A stretch of 12,539 bases of DNA from CAZDSS01 sp964508185 (lineage in GTDB: Bacteria; Pseudomonadota; Alphaproteobacteria; Sphingomonadales; Govanellaceae): assembly GCA_964508185.1 (NCBI GenBank), contig CAZDSS010000073.1, positions 1 to 12,539 on the forward strand, given 5' to 3'. Numbering within the stretch: the stretch's first letter is position 1; each line of letters starts with the position of its first letter. The notes below the pieces were generated by a model. The model saw nothing but the letters and a program-made list of their open reading frames with translations, did no database searches and was not told where the DNA came from. The position numbers and the translations under genes were made by a program. This document shows positions 6,050 to 12,539 of this stretch, in pieces.

Positions 6050-6538
6050 ATGGAGCGTCTGGAAAGCGGCGGGGCGCGGCAGGAAGGGGACAGCAGCGGC
6101 GCCGCACATTTCACCGAGGACTATCTCGCCTATCTTCTGGCGCGCGCGAGCCATCTGGTCAGCGCCCAGTTCCATGCGCAGCTCGCATCGAGCGGCGTGA
6201 GCGTTCCCATGTGGCGCATTCTGGCGTCCCTTTCCGACCGCCCAAGCCTCACGATCGGCGAGCTCGCCGAGATCGTGCTCCTCAAGCAGCCGACCTTGAG
6301 CAAGATCCTCGACCGCATGATCGAGGAGAAGCTCGTCATGCGCATACAGGCGAGCGACGACCGCCGCCGCGTCAATGTGAGCATCACCCCCACCGGGCGG
6401 CAGCGCGTGGAAGACCTGCTGCGCCGCGCCAAGGAGCATGAGGCGGAAGCCCTTGCAGGCTATGCGGACAGCGACATCGAGAATCTGAAATCCATGCTGC
6501 GCGGCATGATCCGGCGCTTGGCCGCCCCGGAGGCGTGA
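6050..6538 (+). CDS. MarR family transcriptional regulator
   Basis: A 162-residue winged-helix regulator of the MarR family, which usually represses neighbouring transporter or enzyme genes until a small (often aromatic) ligand binds. It has an N-terminal dimerisation helix (about 22-45), VPMWRILASLSDRPSLTIGEL (52-72), the recognition region VLLKQPTLSKILDRMIEEKLV (76-96), the wing with SDDRRRVNVSITPTGR (102-117), containing the conserved D-x-R-R-R-x-V, and a C-terminal dimerisation helix. ATG at 6050 has GGGA 9 bases upstream; an in-frame ATG at 6017 would add 11 residues. Its stop is 16 bases before the MFS start, so the two are almost certainly cotranscribed and the transporter is the likely regulated gene. 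Confidence 0.92.
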   Translation: MERLESGGARQEGDSSGAAHFTEDYLAYLLARASHLVSAQFHAQLASSGVSVPMWRILASLSDRPSLTIGELAEIVLLKQPTLSKILDRMIEEKLVMRIQASDDRRRVNVSITPTGRQRVEDLLRRAKEHEAEALAGYADSDIENLKSMLRGMIRRLAAPEA

Positions 6539-6554
6539 CGCGGAAGGAGGATCC

Positions 6555-7751
6555 ATGGAGCAGGGGCCGGGGGAGACCCGCTGGGGCGTCATCACCTTCC
6601 TCGTGGTCACGGGAAGCGTCGCCGCCGCCCATCTTTTCAAGCTGTCCCCCGCCCTGCCCTTCCTGCGCGCCGAATTCGCCCTCTCCCTCGTCGCCGGCGG
6701 CTGGCTCTTTTCCCTCACCAACGGCCTTGCGGTCGCCGTCGGCATCGCCGCCGGATCCTTCGTCGACCGCTTCGGCTACCGGCGCATGCTGATCGCGGGC
6801 CTGGTGGTGCTGACGATCGCGGCAGGCTTGGGCGGCTTCGTGCAGATCCCCGCCATTCTCTATGTCCTGCGCCTTGCGGAAGGCTTCGGCTATCTCGCGA
6901 TCTCCATCGCCGCCCCCTCCCTCATCGTGCGCGAGGCGACGGCGCGGGACCGGCCGCTCGCCCTCGGCTTCTGGGGAATCTTCAATCCGGCGGGCGGCGC
7001 CGCCATCTTCCTCGCGGGGCCCCACCTGCTCGCCGCCGGCGGCTGGCGGGGGATGTGGTTCGGCCTCGCCGCCGCGACCGCCGTGATGCTGATCGCAGCC
7101 CTTGTCCTCAAGCTCCGGCCCGCCCCGGCCCGGGCGCAGGCGCCGCAGGCCATCCTCACCAATATCGCCCGCACGATCCGCCATGCGGGACCTTGGCTCG
7201 TCGCCCTGATCTTCGCCTTCTACACCCTGCAATATTCGGCCCTCATGGCCTGGCTGCCGAGCGTCCTCATCTCGGAGAAGGGGATTATGGTCCAGACGGC
7301 GGGGCTCCTTGCCGCCGTGGTCATCGCCGTCAACATCATCGGCAATCTGGTTGCGGGATTCCTCATCCGCCGCGGCTTCGGCCATGGGGGGCTCGTCATC
7401 CTGACGGCGGCGCTGATGGCATCCTCAGCCGCCCTCATCTTCTCGCCCCTTCCGGATCTCGTGCGCTATATGGGCTGCGTGGGGCTTTCGCTCTTCGGCG
7501 GCATGATTCCGGGGACCGCCTTCGCCGCCGTGCCGGAAGTGGCGCCGTCGCCCGCCGAGCTCGGCACCGTCAACGGCCTCGTTGTGCAGGGCTCCAACCT
7601 CGGGCAGATGGCGGGGCCGCCCCTTGCCGCGGCGCTCGTGACCTTCACCGGCAGCTGGTCCAGCCTTTTCGCCATGTTCGTCATGGCGAACCTGGTCGCC
7701 GCCGCCCTGGGGCTTGCCTTGCGCAAAGCCGCGGCTAAAAGGAGGCCATGA
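6555..7751 (+). CDS. MFS (major facilitator superfamily) transporter
   Basis: A 398-residue inner-membrane protein with about 12 hydrophobic helices in two halves around a basic central loop (about 185-212). The hallmark MFS motif A appears between helices 2 and 3 as GSFVDRFGYRRML (67-79), with Asp71 and the basic pair R76-R77. Length and topology fit solute antiporters or symporters of the CynX/NimT-like and drug-efflux types. The substrate cannot be told from sequence. The ribosome site is strong (AAGGAGG, 6544-6550, 4 bases before ATG). It follows the MarR gene by 16 bases, and its stop overlaps the next gene's start in an ATGA (7748-7751), so all three genes form one unit. Confidence 0.92.
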   Translation: MEQGPGETRWGVITFLVVTGSVAAAHLFKLSPALPFLRAEFALSLVAGGWLFSLTNGLAVAVGIAAGSFVDRFGYRRMLIAGLVVLTIAAGLGGFVQIPAILYVLRLAEGFGYLAISIAAPSLIVREATARDRPLALGFWGIFNPAGGAAIFLAGPHLLAAGGWRGMWFGLAAATAVMLIAALVLKLRPAPARAQAPQAILTNIARTIRHAGPWLVALIFAFYTLQYSALMAWLPSVLISEKGIMVQTAGLLAAVVIAVNIIGNLVAGFLIRRGFGHGGLVILTAALMASSAALIFSPLPDLVRYMGCVGLSLFGGMIPGTAFAAVPEVAPSPAELGTVNGLVVQGSNLGQMAGPPLAAALVTFTGSWSSLFAMFVMANLVAAALGLALRKAAAKRRP

Positions 7752-8398
7752 TCAATATCGAAATCTCCACCCTGATGTATGTGGCCGACATGATGGGCGT
7801 CGCGGTCTTCGCCGTCACCGGCGGCCTCATGGCGGCGCGGCAGCGCATGGACATCTTCGGCTTCATCGTGCTGGCGATCGCGACCGGCATCGGCGGCGGC
7901 ACCATGCGCGACCTCATCCTCGGCATCCGGCCGGTGTTCTGGATCGGCGACCCCAACTATCTCCTGGTGCCGGTGGCGGCGGGGATCGTCGTCTTCTTCT
8001 TCGCGCCCGTCTTCAAGTCCCTGCCGCGGGCCTTGTCCTGGATGGACGCGGCGGGCCTTGCGATCTTTTCGGTCGTGGGCGCAAGCTGGGCGCTCAGGGT
8101 CGGCGCATCCTTTTCGGTCGCCGTCATGATGGGGGTGATGACCGGCTGCGGCGGCGGCATGCTGCGCGACATCCTGGCGGGCGAGCCGCCCATGGTGCTG
8201 CGGCGGGAGATCTATGCGACGGCGGCGCTCATCGGCGCGGCCGCCTACGCGCTCCTTCGCACCGTGGCGGTCGAGAACGGCATGGCCATGGCGGCGGGGG
8301 CCGCGGCCACCTTCCTGGTGCGCGGCCTCGCCATCCATTTCAACCTGTCCTATCCGGTCTACGGCGCGACGCGCTTCCACCGCCGGGACGGGGACTGA
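7748..8398 (+). CDS. UPF0126/TRIC family membrane protein
   Basis: A 216-residue integral membrane protein with about seven helices arranged as an internal duplication. Each half carries the family's glycine-rich kink and charged motif: GIGGGTMRD (47-55) in the first, GCGGGMLRDILAGEPPMVL (133-151) in the second. Prokaryotic UPF0126 proteins are homologous to TRIC cation channels, and several bacterial and archaeal members form trimeric cation-selective pores; the physiological role in bacteria is unsettled. The ribosome site is strong (AGGAGG just before ATG), and the start overlaps the MFS stop by 4 bases. Its stop lies 3 bases from the stop of the convergent MAPEG gene, leaving no room for a separate terminator. 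Confidence 0.92.
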   Translation: MINIEISTLMYVADMMGVAVFAVTGGLMAARQRMDIFGFIVLAIATGIGGGTMRDLILGIRPVFWIGDPNYLLVPVAAGIVVFFFAPVFKSLPRALSWMDAAGLAIFSVVGASWALRVGASFSVAVMMGVMTGCGGGMLRDILAGEPPMVLRREIYATAALIGAAAYALLRTVAVENGMAMAAGAAATFLVRGLAIHFNLSYPVYGATRFHRRDGD

Positions 8399-8401
8399 GC
8401 C

Positions 8402-8797
8402 CTAAAGCAATCCCATCACGCTGCCGACGGCGGCGGCGATGAGCAGGATCAGGGTCGCGATCACCGACAGGATGAAGCCCGGCGCGCGGGCCGAGGCGCT
8501 TCGGCTGTAGGCGAGGATGTAGAGGATCCGGCCGATGGGCCAGAAAAGCCCGACGACCGCCGGCCAGATGTTGTGATAGAGGATGTAGCAGAGCCAGAGG
8601 CTCGGCAGGAACAGGGCGAGCTGTTCGAGGGTGTTCTGCTGGGCGCGGAAGACGCGCTCGAATTCCTCGGGCCCCGTGACCGCCGGCGCCTGGACCCCGT
8701 GAACGGCGCGAGCACGGGCGACGCGAAGGCCGGACCAGAAATAGACCACAAGGGCGAATACGGAGACAAGGGTGGTGGCGTGCAGGACGAACGGCAT
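8402..8797 (-). CDS. MAPEG family membrane protein
   Basis: A 131-residue protein with four hydrophobic helices (about 4-24, 59-78, 78-97 and 106-130), typical of the MAPEG superfamily, whose eukaryotic members are glutathione-dependent microsomal enzymes. The family signature is clear: EEFERVFRAQQNTLEQLALF (44-63), followed by an Arg-containing helix end and Tyr residues (ILYILAYSRS, 91-100). Bacterial members are often annotated only as MAPEG or glutathione-transferase-like, with function untested. ATG at 8797 is chosen because an AGGGGA ribosome site lies just upstream (AAAGGGGAAGCC before ATG); the longer reading frame would run into the divergent gene. It is divergent from a GntR-type regulator that may control it. 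Confidence 0.9.
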   Translation of the reverse strand: MPFVLHATTLVSVFALVVYFWSGLRVARARAVHGVQAPAVTGPEEFERVFRAQQNTLEQLALFLPSLWLCYILYHNIWPAVVGLFWPIGRILYILAYSRSASARAPGFILSVIATLILLIAAAVGSVMGLL

Positions 8798-8817
8798 GGC
8801 TTCCCCTTTAAAAGCGT

Positions 8818-8831
8818 TATCGCAACCGATA
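8818..8831. promoter_or_regulatory. Palindrome between the MAPEG and GntR genes
   Basis: TATCG-CAAC-CGATA (8818-8831) is a perfect inverted repeat with 5-base arms in the 82-bp gap between two divergent genes. GATAAC on the minus strand (8821-8816) and TACTAT on the plus strand (8830-8835) could be -10 elements overlapping it. Position and symmetry suit an operator for the GntR-type regulator acting on both genes, which is inference. Confidence 0.35.
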
Positions 8832-8879
8832 CTATGCCCGTGCCGTTTCAATCGCCAGTGAGAACGCCAGAAGTCGTCC

Positions 8880-9626
8880 ATGACCCTGCCCTTTGATCCC
8901 GGAGTCCCGCTCTACCAGCAAGTGGCCAACCGGTTGCGTCATGCCATCGAGACGGGCGTCTATCCCGTGGGAAGCTCCCTGCCGACGGAGGCGCAGCTTT
9001 GCGCCGAATTCTCCATCAGCCGCCACACGGCGCGGGACGCCCTCCGGCTTCTGGAGCAGGCGGGCTATCTTTCGCGGCGGCGCGGGGCGGGGACCTATGT
9101 GGAGGCGGACCGGCCGCGCAGCAAATACGTGCAGTCATTGGCCGGGATCGACGACCTCTTTCAGTACGCGCACGAGACCCGCTTCGTCATCGAGGAGGTG
9201 AAGCGCCTCAAGGCCAATGCGGCGCTTGCGGCCTTTCTCGACGTTCACCCCGGGCAGCCGCTGCTGCGGCTTGCCGGGCGGCGCTTCCAGATACTGAGCG
9301 AGCGGCCCTTTTCGCTGACCGAAATCTTCCTCGACCGCAAGTTCGAGACGGCGCTGCCCGCGATCGAGCAGCATCGCGGCGCCATCTGCGCCTTGCTCGA
9401 GGAACTGTTCCCCGTGCGCATTGCGCGCATCGGCCAGGACATCCAGGCGGTGATTTTGAGCGGCGAGGAGGCGGAGCGGCTGGAGGTGAAGCCCGGATCC
9501 GCCGCCCTCAAGGTGGTGCGCCGCTATTTCGATGCGGACGGCGCGCTGATGGAGGTCTCGAGCAACCTCTATCCCGGCAACCGCTTCACCTACACGAGCT
9601 GGATCGACCGCGAGGAGCACCGCTAG
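8880..9626 (+). CDS. GntR family (HutC subfamily, UTRA domain) transcriptional regulator
   Basis: A 248-residue repressor-type regulator. The N-terminal GntR winged helix (about 8-76) shows PLYQQVANRLRHAIETGVY (10-28), the LPTEAQLCAEFSISRHTARDA stretch (34-54) and RRRGAGTYV (66-74), near consensus for the family. The C-terminal UTRA ligand-binding domain (about 95-242) has the expected PLLRLAGRRF (127-136), SLTEIFLDRKF (145-155) and a closing SSNLYPGNRFTYTSW stretch (227-241). UTRA domains bind small molecules such as urocanate or sugar phosphates; the ligand here is not evident. The ribosome site before ATG 8880 is weak. The gene is divergent from the MAPEG gene by 82 bases, its probable target along with itself. 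Its stop lies 6 bases from the stop of convergent holA. Confidence 0.92.
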   Translation: MTLPFDPGVPLYQQVANRLRHAIETGVYPVGSSLPTEAQLCAEFSISRHTARDALRLLEQAGYLSRRRGAGTYVEADRPRSKYVQSLAGIDDLFQYAHETRFVIEEVKRLKANAALAAFLDVHPGQPLLRLAGRRFQILSERPFSLTEIFLDRKFETALPAIEQHRGAICALLEELFPVRIARIGQDIQAVILSGEEAERLEVKPGSAALKVVRRYFDADGALMEVSSNLYPGNRFTYTSWIDREEHR

Positions 9627-9632
9627 GGCGTG

Positions 9633-10670
9633 TCAGCGCCCGCCGGCGCGGGCCGCGTTGGCGATGCGGAGACAGGCGCGGGCGCAGATGGTCTCCGCCG
9701 GAAATAGGCCCGATTTCGCATCCCTTTCGGCTTCGGTCACGATGCGGATCGCCGCCGCGAGCCGTTCCGGCGTCCAGCGGCGCGCCTGGGCGGTGAAGGA
9801 CGGCAGATCCTTGAAGAAAACCGGCGGGCGGAGCTTCTTCACCGCATCCTCGGGCCGCATGCCCTCGGCCACATGGCCCGCCGCCTCATAGAGCCGCATG
9901 GCGCGCCGGCCGACGGCGCGGAGCACGGTGATCGCCGACTGGCCCTGCACATAGGCCTGGGTCAGCGCGCGATCGAGCCGTTCGAGATCGCCACCCATCA
10001 CCGCGTCCGCCACCACATCGACGGCAAGGGTCGCGCTGTTGCCGATGATCGCCTCCACATCGGCAAGGCGCACATTGCGGTCCGTATCCCTGGCCTTGTA
10101 GAGGGCGAGCTTCTCCACCTCGCCCCGCGCCACCATGCGGTCGGCCCCGAGATTGTCCAGAAGATAGCGCAGGGCGTCGGCGTCAATCATGAGCCCGCCG
10201 TTCTGCTGCAGGATCTGGCGAATGAGCGCCTCGAGACTGCGCGCGTCGTCCTCGTAACAGGGGACCGCGAGGGCGTTCGGCGCATCCTCGACGAGCTTCC
10301 TCAATGCCGAGCGCGGCGGAAGATCCCCGGCGGAGATGACGATCAGGCTGTCGCCCTTGGGGTCGGACAATACATGGCCAAGGGGCCCCGCCACCGCATC
10401 CCCCGCCCCCTCGACGCGCACCACCCGGCGCCCGCCCATGAGGGACATGGCCGCCGCCTCGTCGGCAAGACGGGCGGGATCGTCGATGACGTCGGCAGAA
10501 CTCAGGATCGCGACATTGAACGGATCCTTGAGGTCCTTGACCACCTGGGATGCGAAGGCGTCGGCCCGCTCGCGCACCAGCCCCTCGTTGGGGCCATAGA
10601 CGAGAACGGCGATGAAGCGGGGATCGAGTGCGCGCAGGGCATCGCCGATATCGCGCGCCTGGGCCTTCAT
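9633..10670 (-). CDS. holA: DNA polymerase III, delta subunit
   Basis: A 345-residue clamp-loader subunit that opens the beta sliding clamp during replication. The N-terminal region has the typical VLVYGPNEGLVRERADAF (22-39) and GGRRVVRVEGAG (79-90), then SLIVISAGDLPPRSALRKL (108-126). The middle region has EALIRQILQQNGG (147-159) and DNLGADRMVARGEVEKLALY (172-191), and the C-terminal collar has a VVADAVMGGDL stretch (about 219-229) and ARRWTPERLAAAIRI (297-311). The length is normal for HolA. The ATG at 10670 overlaps the TGA of lptE in an ATGA, so translation is coupled. It is the last gene of the leuS-lptE-holA unit, an arrangement widespread in Proteobacteria. A GC hairpin at 9638-9653 sits within its last codons but lacks a T run. 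Confidence 0.95.
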   Translation of the reverse strand: MKAQARDIGDALRALDPRFIAVLVYGPNEGLVRERADAFASQVVKDLKDPFNVAILSSADVIDDPARLADEAAAMSLMGGRRVVRVEGAGDAVAGPLGHVLSDPKGDSLIVISAGDLPPRSALRKLVEDAPNALAVPCYEDDARSLEALIRQILQQNGGLMIDADALRYLLDNLGADRMVARGEVEKLALYKARDTDRNVRLADVEAIIGNSATLAVDVVADAVMGGDLERLDRALTQAYVQGQSAITVLRAVGRRAMRLYEAAGHVAEGMRPEDAVKKLRPPVFFKDLPSFTAQARRWTPERLAAAIRIVTEAERDAKSGLFPAETICARACLRIANAARAGGR

Positions 10671-11236
10671 GGCGCGGGCGCCGTCCGGGCATCCGCCGCG
10701 GCCGCCCCCGCGTCCTCCGCCTTGTCGCGGAAATGCAGGCTGAGGCGGCTTGCGATGCGTTCGGCGAGCTCGCGGGTCAGGCGTTCTTCCATGTCCCGCT
10801 CGGCCATCTGGGTCGCGAAGTCGGACTGGGCGACGTCGAAGGAATTGTAGACCCGCGCCGTTTCGGCGAGCGCCACCTGGTCGGTTGCAAGGTCGATGAG
10901 GCGGTAGCTGGCGATGAGCCGCAGGCCGTAGCGGGTGACCGCCTCGTCCGAACGGAAGCCGAAGCCCTGAAGCTCGCGGTCCACCACCACCTCGAGCCGG
11001 TAGCGCGGCGACGCGACGCCAGAGGGATAGAGCCGCGCGCTCAGCGCGTTCTGCATCTGGAGGCCGAGGCGATAGGGCTGACGCTCGCGGTCGAGGATCG
11101 GCGCGAGCTCCACCATGGAAAGCTCCTCCGCCGTCGCGAGCGATCCCGTGCGCGCGCCGTACATGGGCTCGAAGCCGCAGGCGGCGAGCAACATTGCCGC
11201 CACGGCGAGGATGAGCCCTGTGGCGCGGCCCGTCAT
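10667..11236 (-). CDS. lptE: LPS-assembly lipoprotein LptE
   Basis: A 189-residue outer-membrane lipoprotein that plugs the LptD barrel and helps deliver lipopolysaccharide to the cell surface. The signal peptide ends in a lipobox with Cys20 (LLAACGFEPMYG, 16-27), and the 'GF-x-P-(M/L)-Y' after the cysteine is characteristic of LptE. The mature part has RYRLEVVVDRELQGFGFRSD (78-97) and ASYRLIDLATDQVALAETAR (109-128), consistent with the family's alpha/beta fold, and an Ala-rich tail. ATG at 11236 shares one base with the leuS stop (TGATG), and its own stop overlaps the holA start. The assignment rests on signal, motifs and the conserved gene order. Confidence 0.92.
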   Translation of the reverse strand: MTGRATGLILAVAAMLLAACGFEPMYGARTGSLATAEELSMVELAPILDRERQPYRLGLQMQNALSARLYPSGVASPRYRLEVVVDRELQGFGFRSDEAVTRYGLRLIASYRLIDLATDQVALAETARVYNSFDVAQSDFATQMAERDMEERLTRELAERIASRLSLHFRDKAEDAGAAAADARTAPAP

Positions 11237-12539
11237 CACACCACCAGATTGACGATGCGGTTGGGGACCACGATCACCTTGCGCACCGGGCGGCCGTCGA
11301 TCGCCCGCTGCACCTTCTCGAGGGCGAGGGCTTCCCGTTCGAGGAAGTCGCGGTCGGCGTCCTTGGGCGCAAGCAGGGTATCGCGCAGCTTGCCCTGCAC
11401 CTGGACGGCGATGGTCACCTGATCCTCCTGCAGCAGCGCCGGGTCCGCCTTGGGCCAGGCCGCTTCCGCGACGAGGGTCTCGTGGCCCAGGGCGTGCCAC
11501 AGCTCTTCCGCGAGATGGGGCATCATGGGGTTGATCATCACCACCAGATGCTCCAGCGCCTCGCGGACCGCGAAGGCGAGCGCCGGATCCTTGTCCGCAG
11601 CAGCGCCGTCCACGTCGCCGATCGCGTTGGCGTATTCGTAGATCATGGCCACGGCGCGGTTGAAGTGGAACTCTTCGATGGCCTTGGTGACGTTGGCCAC
11701 CGCCTTGTGGGTCGCGCGCCGGAGATCGAGGGCGACGCCCCCGATTTCCGCGGGCTGCGGCGCATCGATCGCCGCCCCATGGGGAATGAGGTTGCTCACC
11801 AGCCGCCACAGGCGCTGGGTGAAGCGCCAGGCGCCCTCGATGCCCTTGGTCGTCCATTCGAGATCCCGTTCGGGCGGGCTGTCGGACAGCACGAACCAGC
11901 GCGCGGTGTCGGCGCCGTACTGTTCGACAATCTCGCTGGGGTCGACCACGTTCTTCTTGGACTTCGACATCTTCTCCGAGCGGCCGACCACCACGGGCTC
12001 GCCGGTCGTGCGGAGGATGGCGGTATTCTCGCCCGTCTTCTCCACCTGATCGGGGAAGAGATATTCGCCCGACTGGCTGCGATAGGTCTCGTGGCAGACC
12101 ATGCCCTGGGTGAAGAGGCCGTCGAACGGCTCGTCGAGATCGAGAAGCCCGATGCGCTTCATGGCCCGGGTATAGAAGCGGGAATAGAGGAGATGGAGGA
12201 TCGCATGCTCCACCCCGCCGATATACTGGTCCACCGGCAGCCAGTAGGCGGCCGCGTCGCGCTCGAACGGCTTGTCCGATTTCGGCGAGCAGAAGCGCGC
12301 GAAATACCAGGACGAGTCGATGAAGGTGTCGAAGGTGTCCGTCTCGCGCCGAGCGGCCTTGCCGCATTTGGGGCAGTCCACATGCTTCCAGGTGGGATGA
12401 TGCTCCAGCGGATTGCCCGGCTTGTCGAAGGTGACGTCTTCGGGAAGCGTCACCGGCAGATCCTTCTTCGGCACCGGCACGATGCCGCACGCGTCGCAAT
12501 GGATGATCGGGATCGGGCAGCCCCAGTAGCGCTGCCGGG
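11236..12539 (-). CDS. leuS: Leucyl-tRNA synthetase, C-terminal 433 residues (5' end outside window)
   Basis: The 3' part of a class I aminoacyl-tRNA synthetase that charges tRNA-Leu. The visible segment opens with RYWGCPIPIIHCDACG, the stretch after the editing domain. Next come a zinc-ribbon-like CPKCG and DTFDTFIDSSWYF, an EHAILHLLYSRFYT catalytic-core strand-helix, and the KMSKS signature (bases 11959-11973), which positions the ATP phosphates. The anticodon-binding helical domain and the C-terminal domain follow (QVQGKLRDTLLAP, then a KVIVVPNRIVNLVV end). All match bacterial LeuS with no gap or frameshift. It heads the visible part of the leuS-lptE-holA operon. Confidence 0.97.
   Translation of the reverse strand, partial: RQRYWGCPIPIIHCDACGIVPVPKKDLPVTLPEDVTFDKPGNPLEHHPTWKHVDCPKCGKAARRETDTFDTFIDSSWYFARFCSPKSDKPFERDAAAYWLPVDQYIGGVEHAILHLLYSRFYTRAMKRIGLLDLDEPFDGLFTQGMVCHETYRSQSGEYLFPDQVEKTGENTAILRTTGEPVVVGRSEKMSKSKKNVVDPSEIVEQYGADTARWFVLSDSPPERDLEWTTKGIEGAWRFTQRLWRLVSNLIPHGAAIDAPQPAEIGGVALDLRRATHKAVANVTKAIEEFHFNRAVAMIYEYANAIGDVDGAAADKDPALAFAVREALEHLVVMINPMMPHLAEELWHALGHETLVAEAAWPKADPALLQEDQVTIAVQVQGKLRDTLLAPKDADRDFLEREALALEKVQRAIDGRPVRKVIVVPNRIVNLVV

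Noticed and set aside
6384..8380. Long minus-strand reading frames (6384-7385 and 7466-8380) opposite the MFS and UPF0126 genes
   Set aside because: Highly charged, repetitive compositions without domains; the plus strand encodes clear membrane proteins with strong ribosome sites.
9638..9653. GCCCGC-CGGC-GCGGGC hairpin between gntR and holA stops as an intrinsic terminator
   Set aside because: No T run follows on either strand and it lies within holA codons; GC-rich coding DNA gives such hairpins often.
9873..10850. Plus-strand reading frame of 325 codons opposite holA and lptE
   Set aside because: Antisense shadow of conserved housekeeping genes.

Overview
The window comes from a GC-rich alphaproteobacterial chromosome. 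This rests on the base composition, the leuS-lptE-holA gene order, a single-chain indolepyruvate ferredoxin oxidoreductase divergent from an Lrp-type regulator, and overall protein character. I cannot name the genus; a Rhodospirillales or Hyphomicrobiales relative is a guess. The DNA is almost fully coding, with 13 genes (two cut by the window edges) and no gap over 300 bases. I see no tRNA, rRNA, CRISPR array, insertion sequence or phage gene.

Layout. (1) 1-1947: the 5' part of a large indolepyruvate:ferredoxin oxidoreductase gene (minus) and a divergent Lrp/AsnC regulator (plus) share a 155-bp control region with a perfect palindrome over the enzyme gene's likely promoter. A strong hairpin at 1953-1987 ends the regulator gene. 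(2) 2038-5803, all minus: a small lipoprotein, an OmpR-type response regulator and a membrane histidine kinase form an overlapping operon. After a 245-bp gap comes a LuxI-like acyltransferase resembling the exosortase/PEP-CTERM-associated acyl-homoserine-lactone-synthase-like family. (3) 6050-8398, plus: a MarR regulator, an MFS transporter and a UPF0126/TRIC-type membrane protein, tightly packed. (4) 8402-9626: a MAPEG membrane protein (minus) divergent from a GntR/UTRA regulator (plus). (5) 9633-12539, minus: the housekeeping operon leuS (3' part), lptE, holA, joined by start/stop overlaps.

How they may work together. The ior/Lrp pair looks like amino-acid (aromatic 2-oxo acid) catabolism with a local sensor. 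The lipoprotein-RR-HK set looks like an envelope-sensing two-component system. The LuxI-like acyltransferase downstream on the same strand has no LuxR partner in view, so a link to the kinase operon is possible but unproven; this is the most interesting part of the window. The MarR-MFS-UPF0126 unit looks like a regulated export or uptake cassette of unknown substrate.
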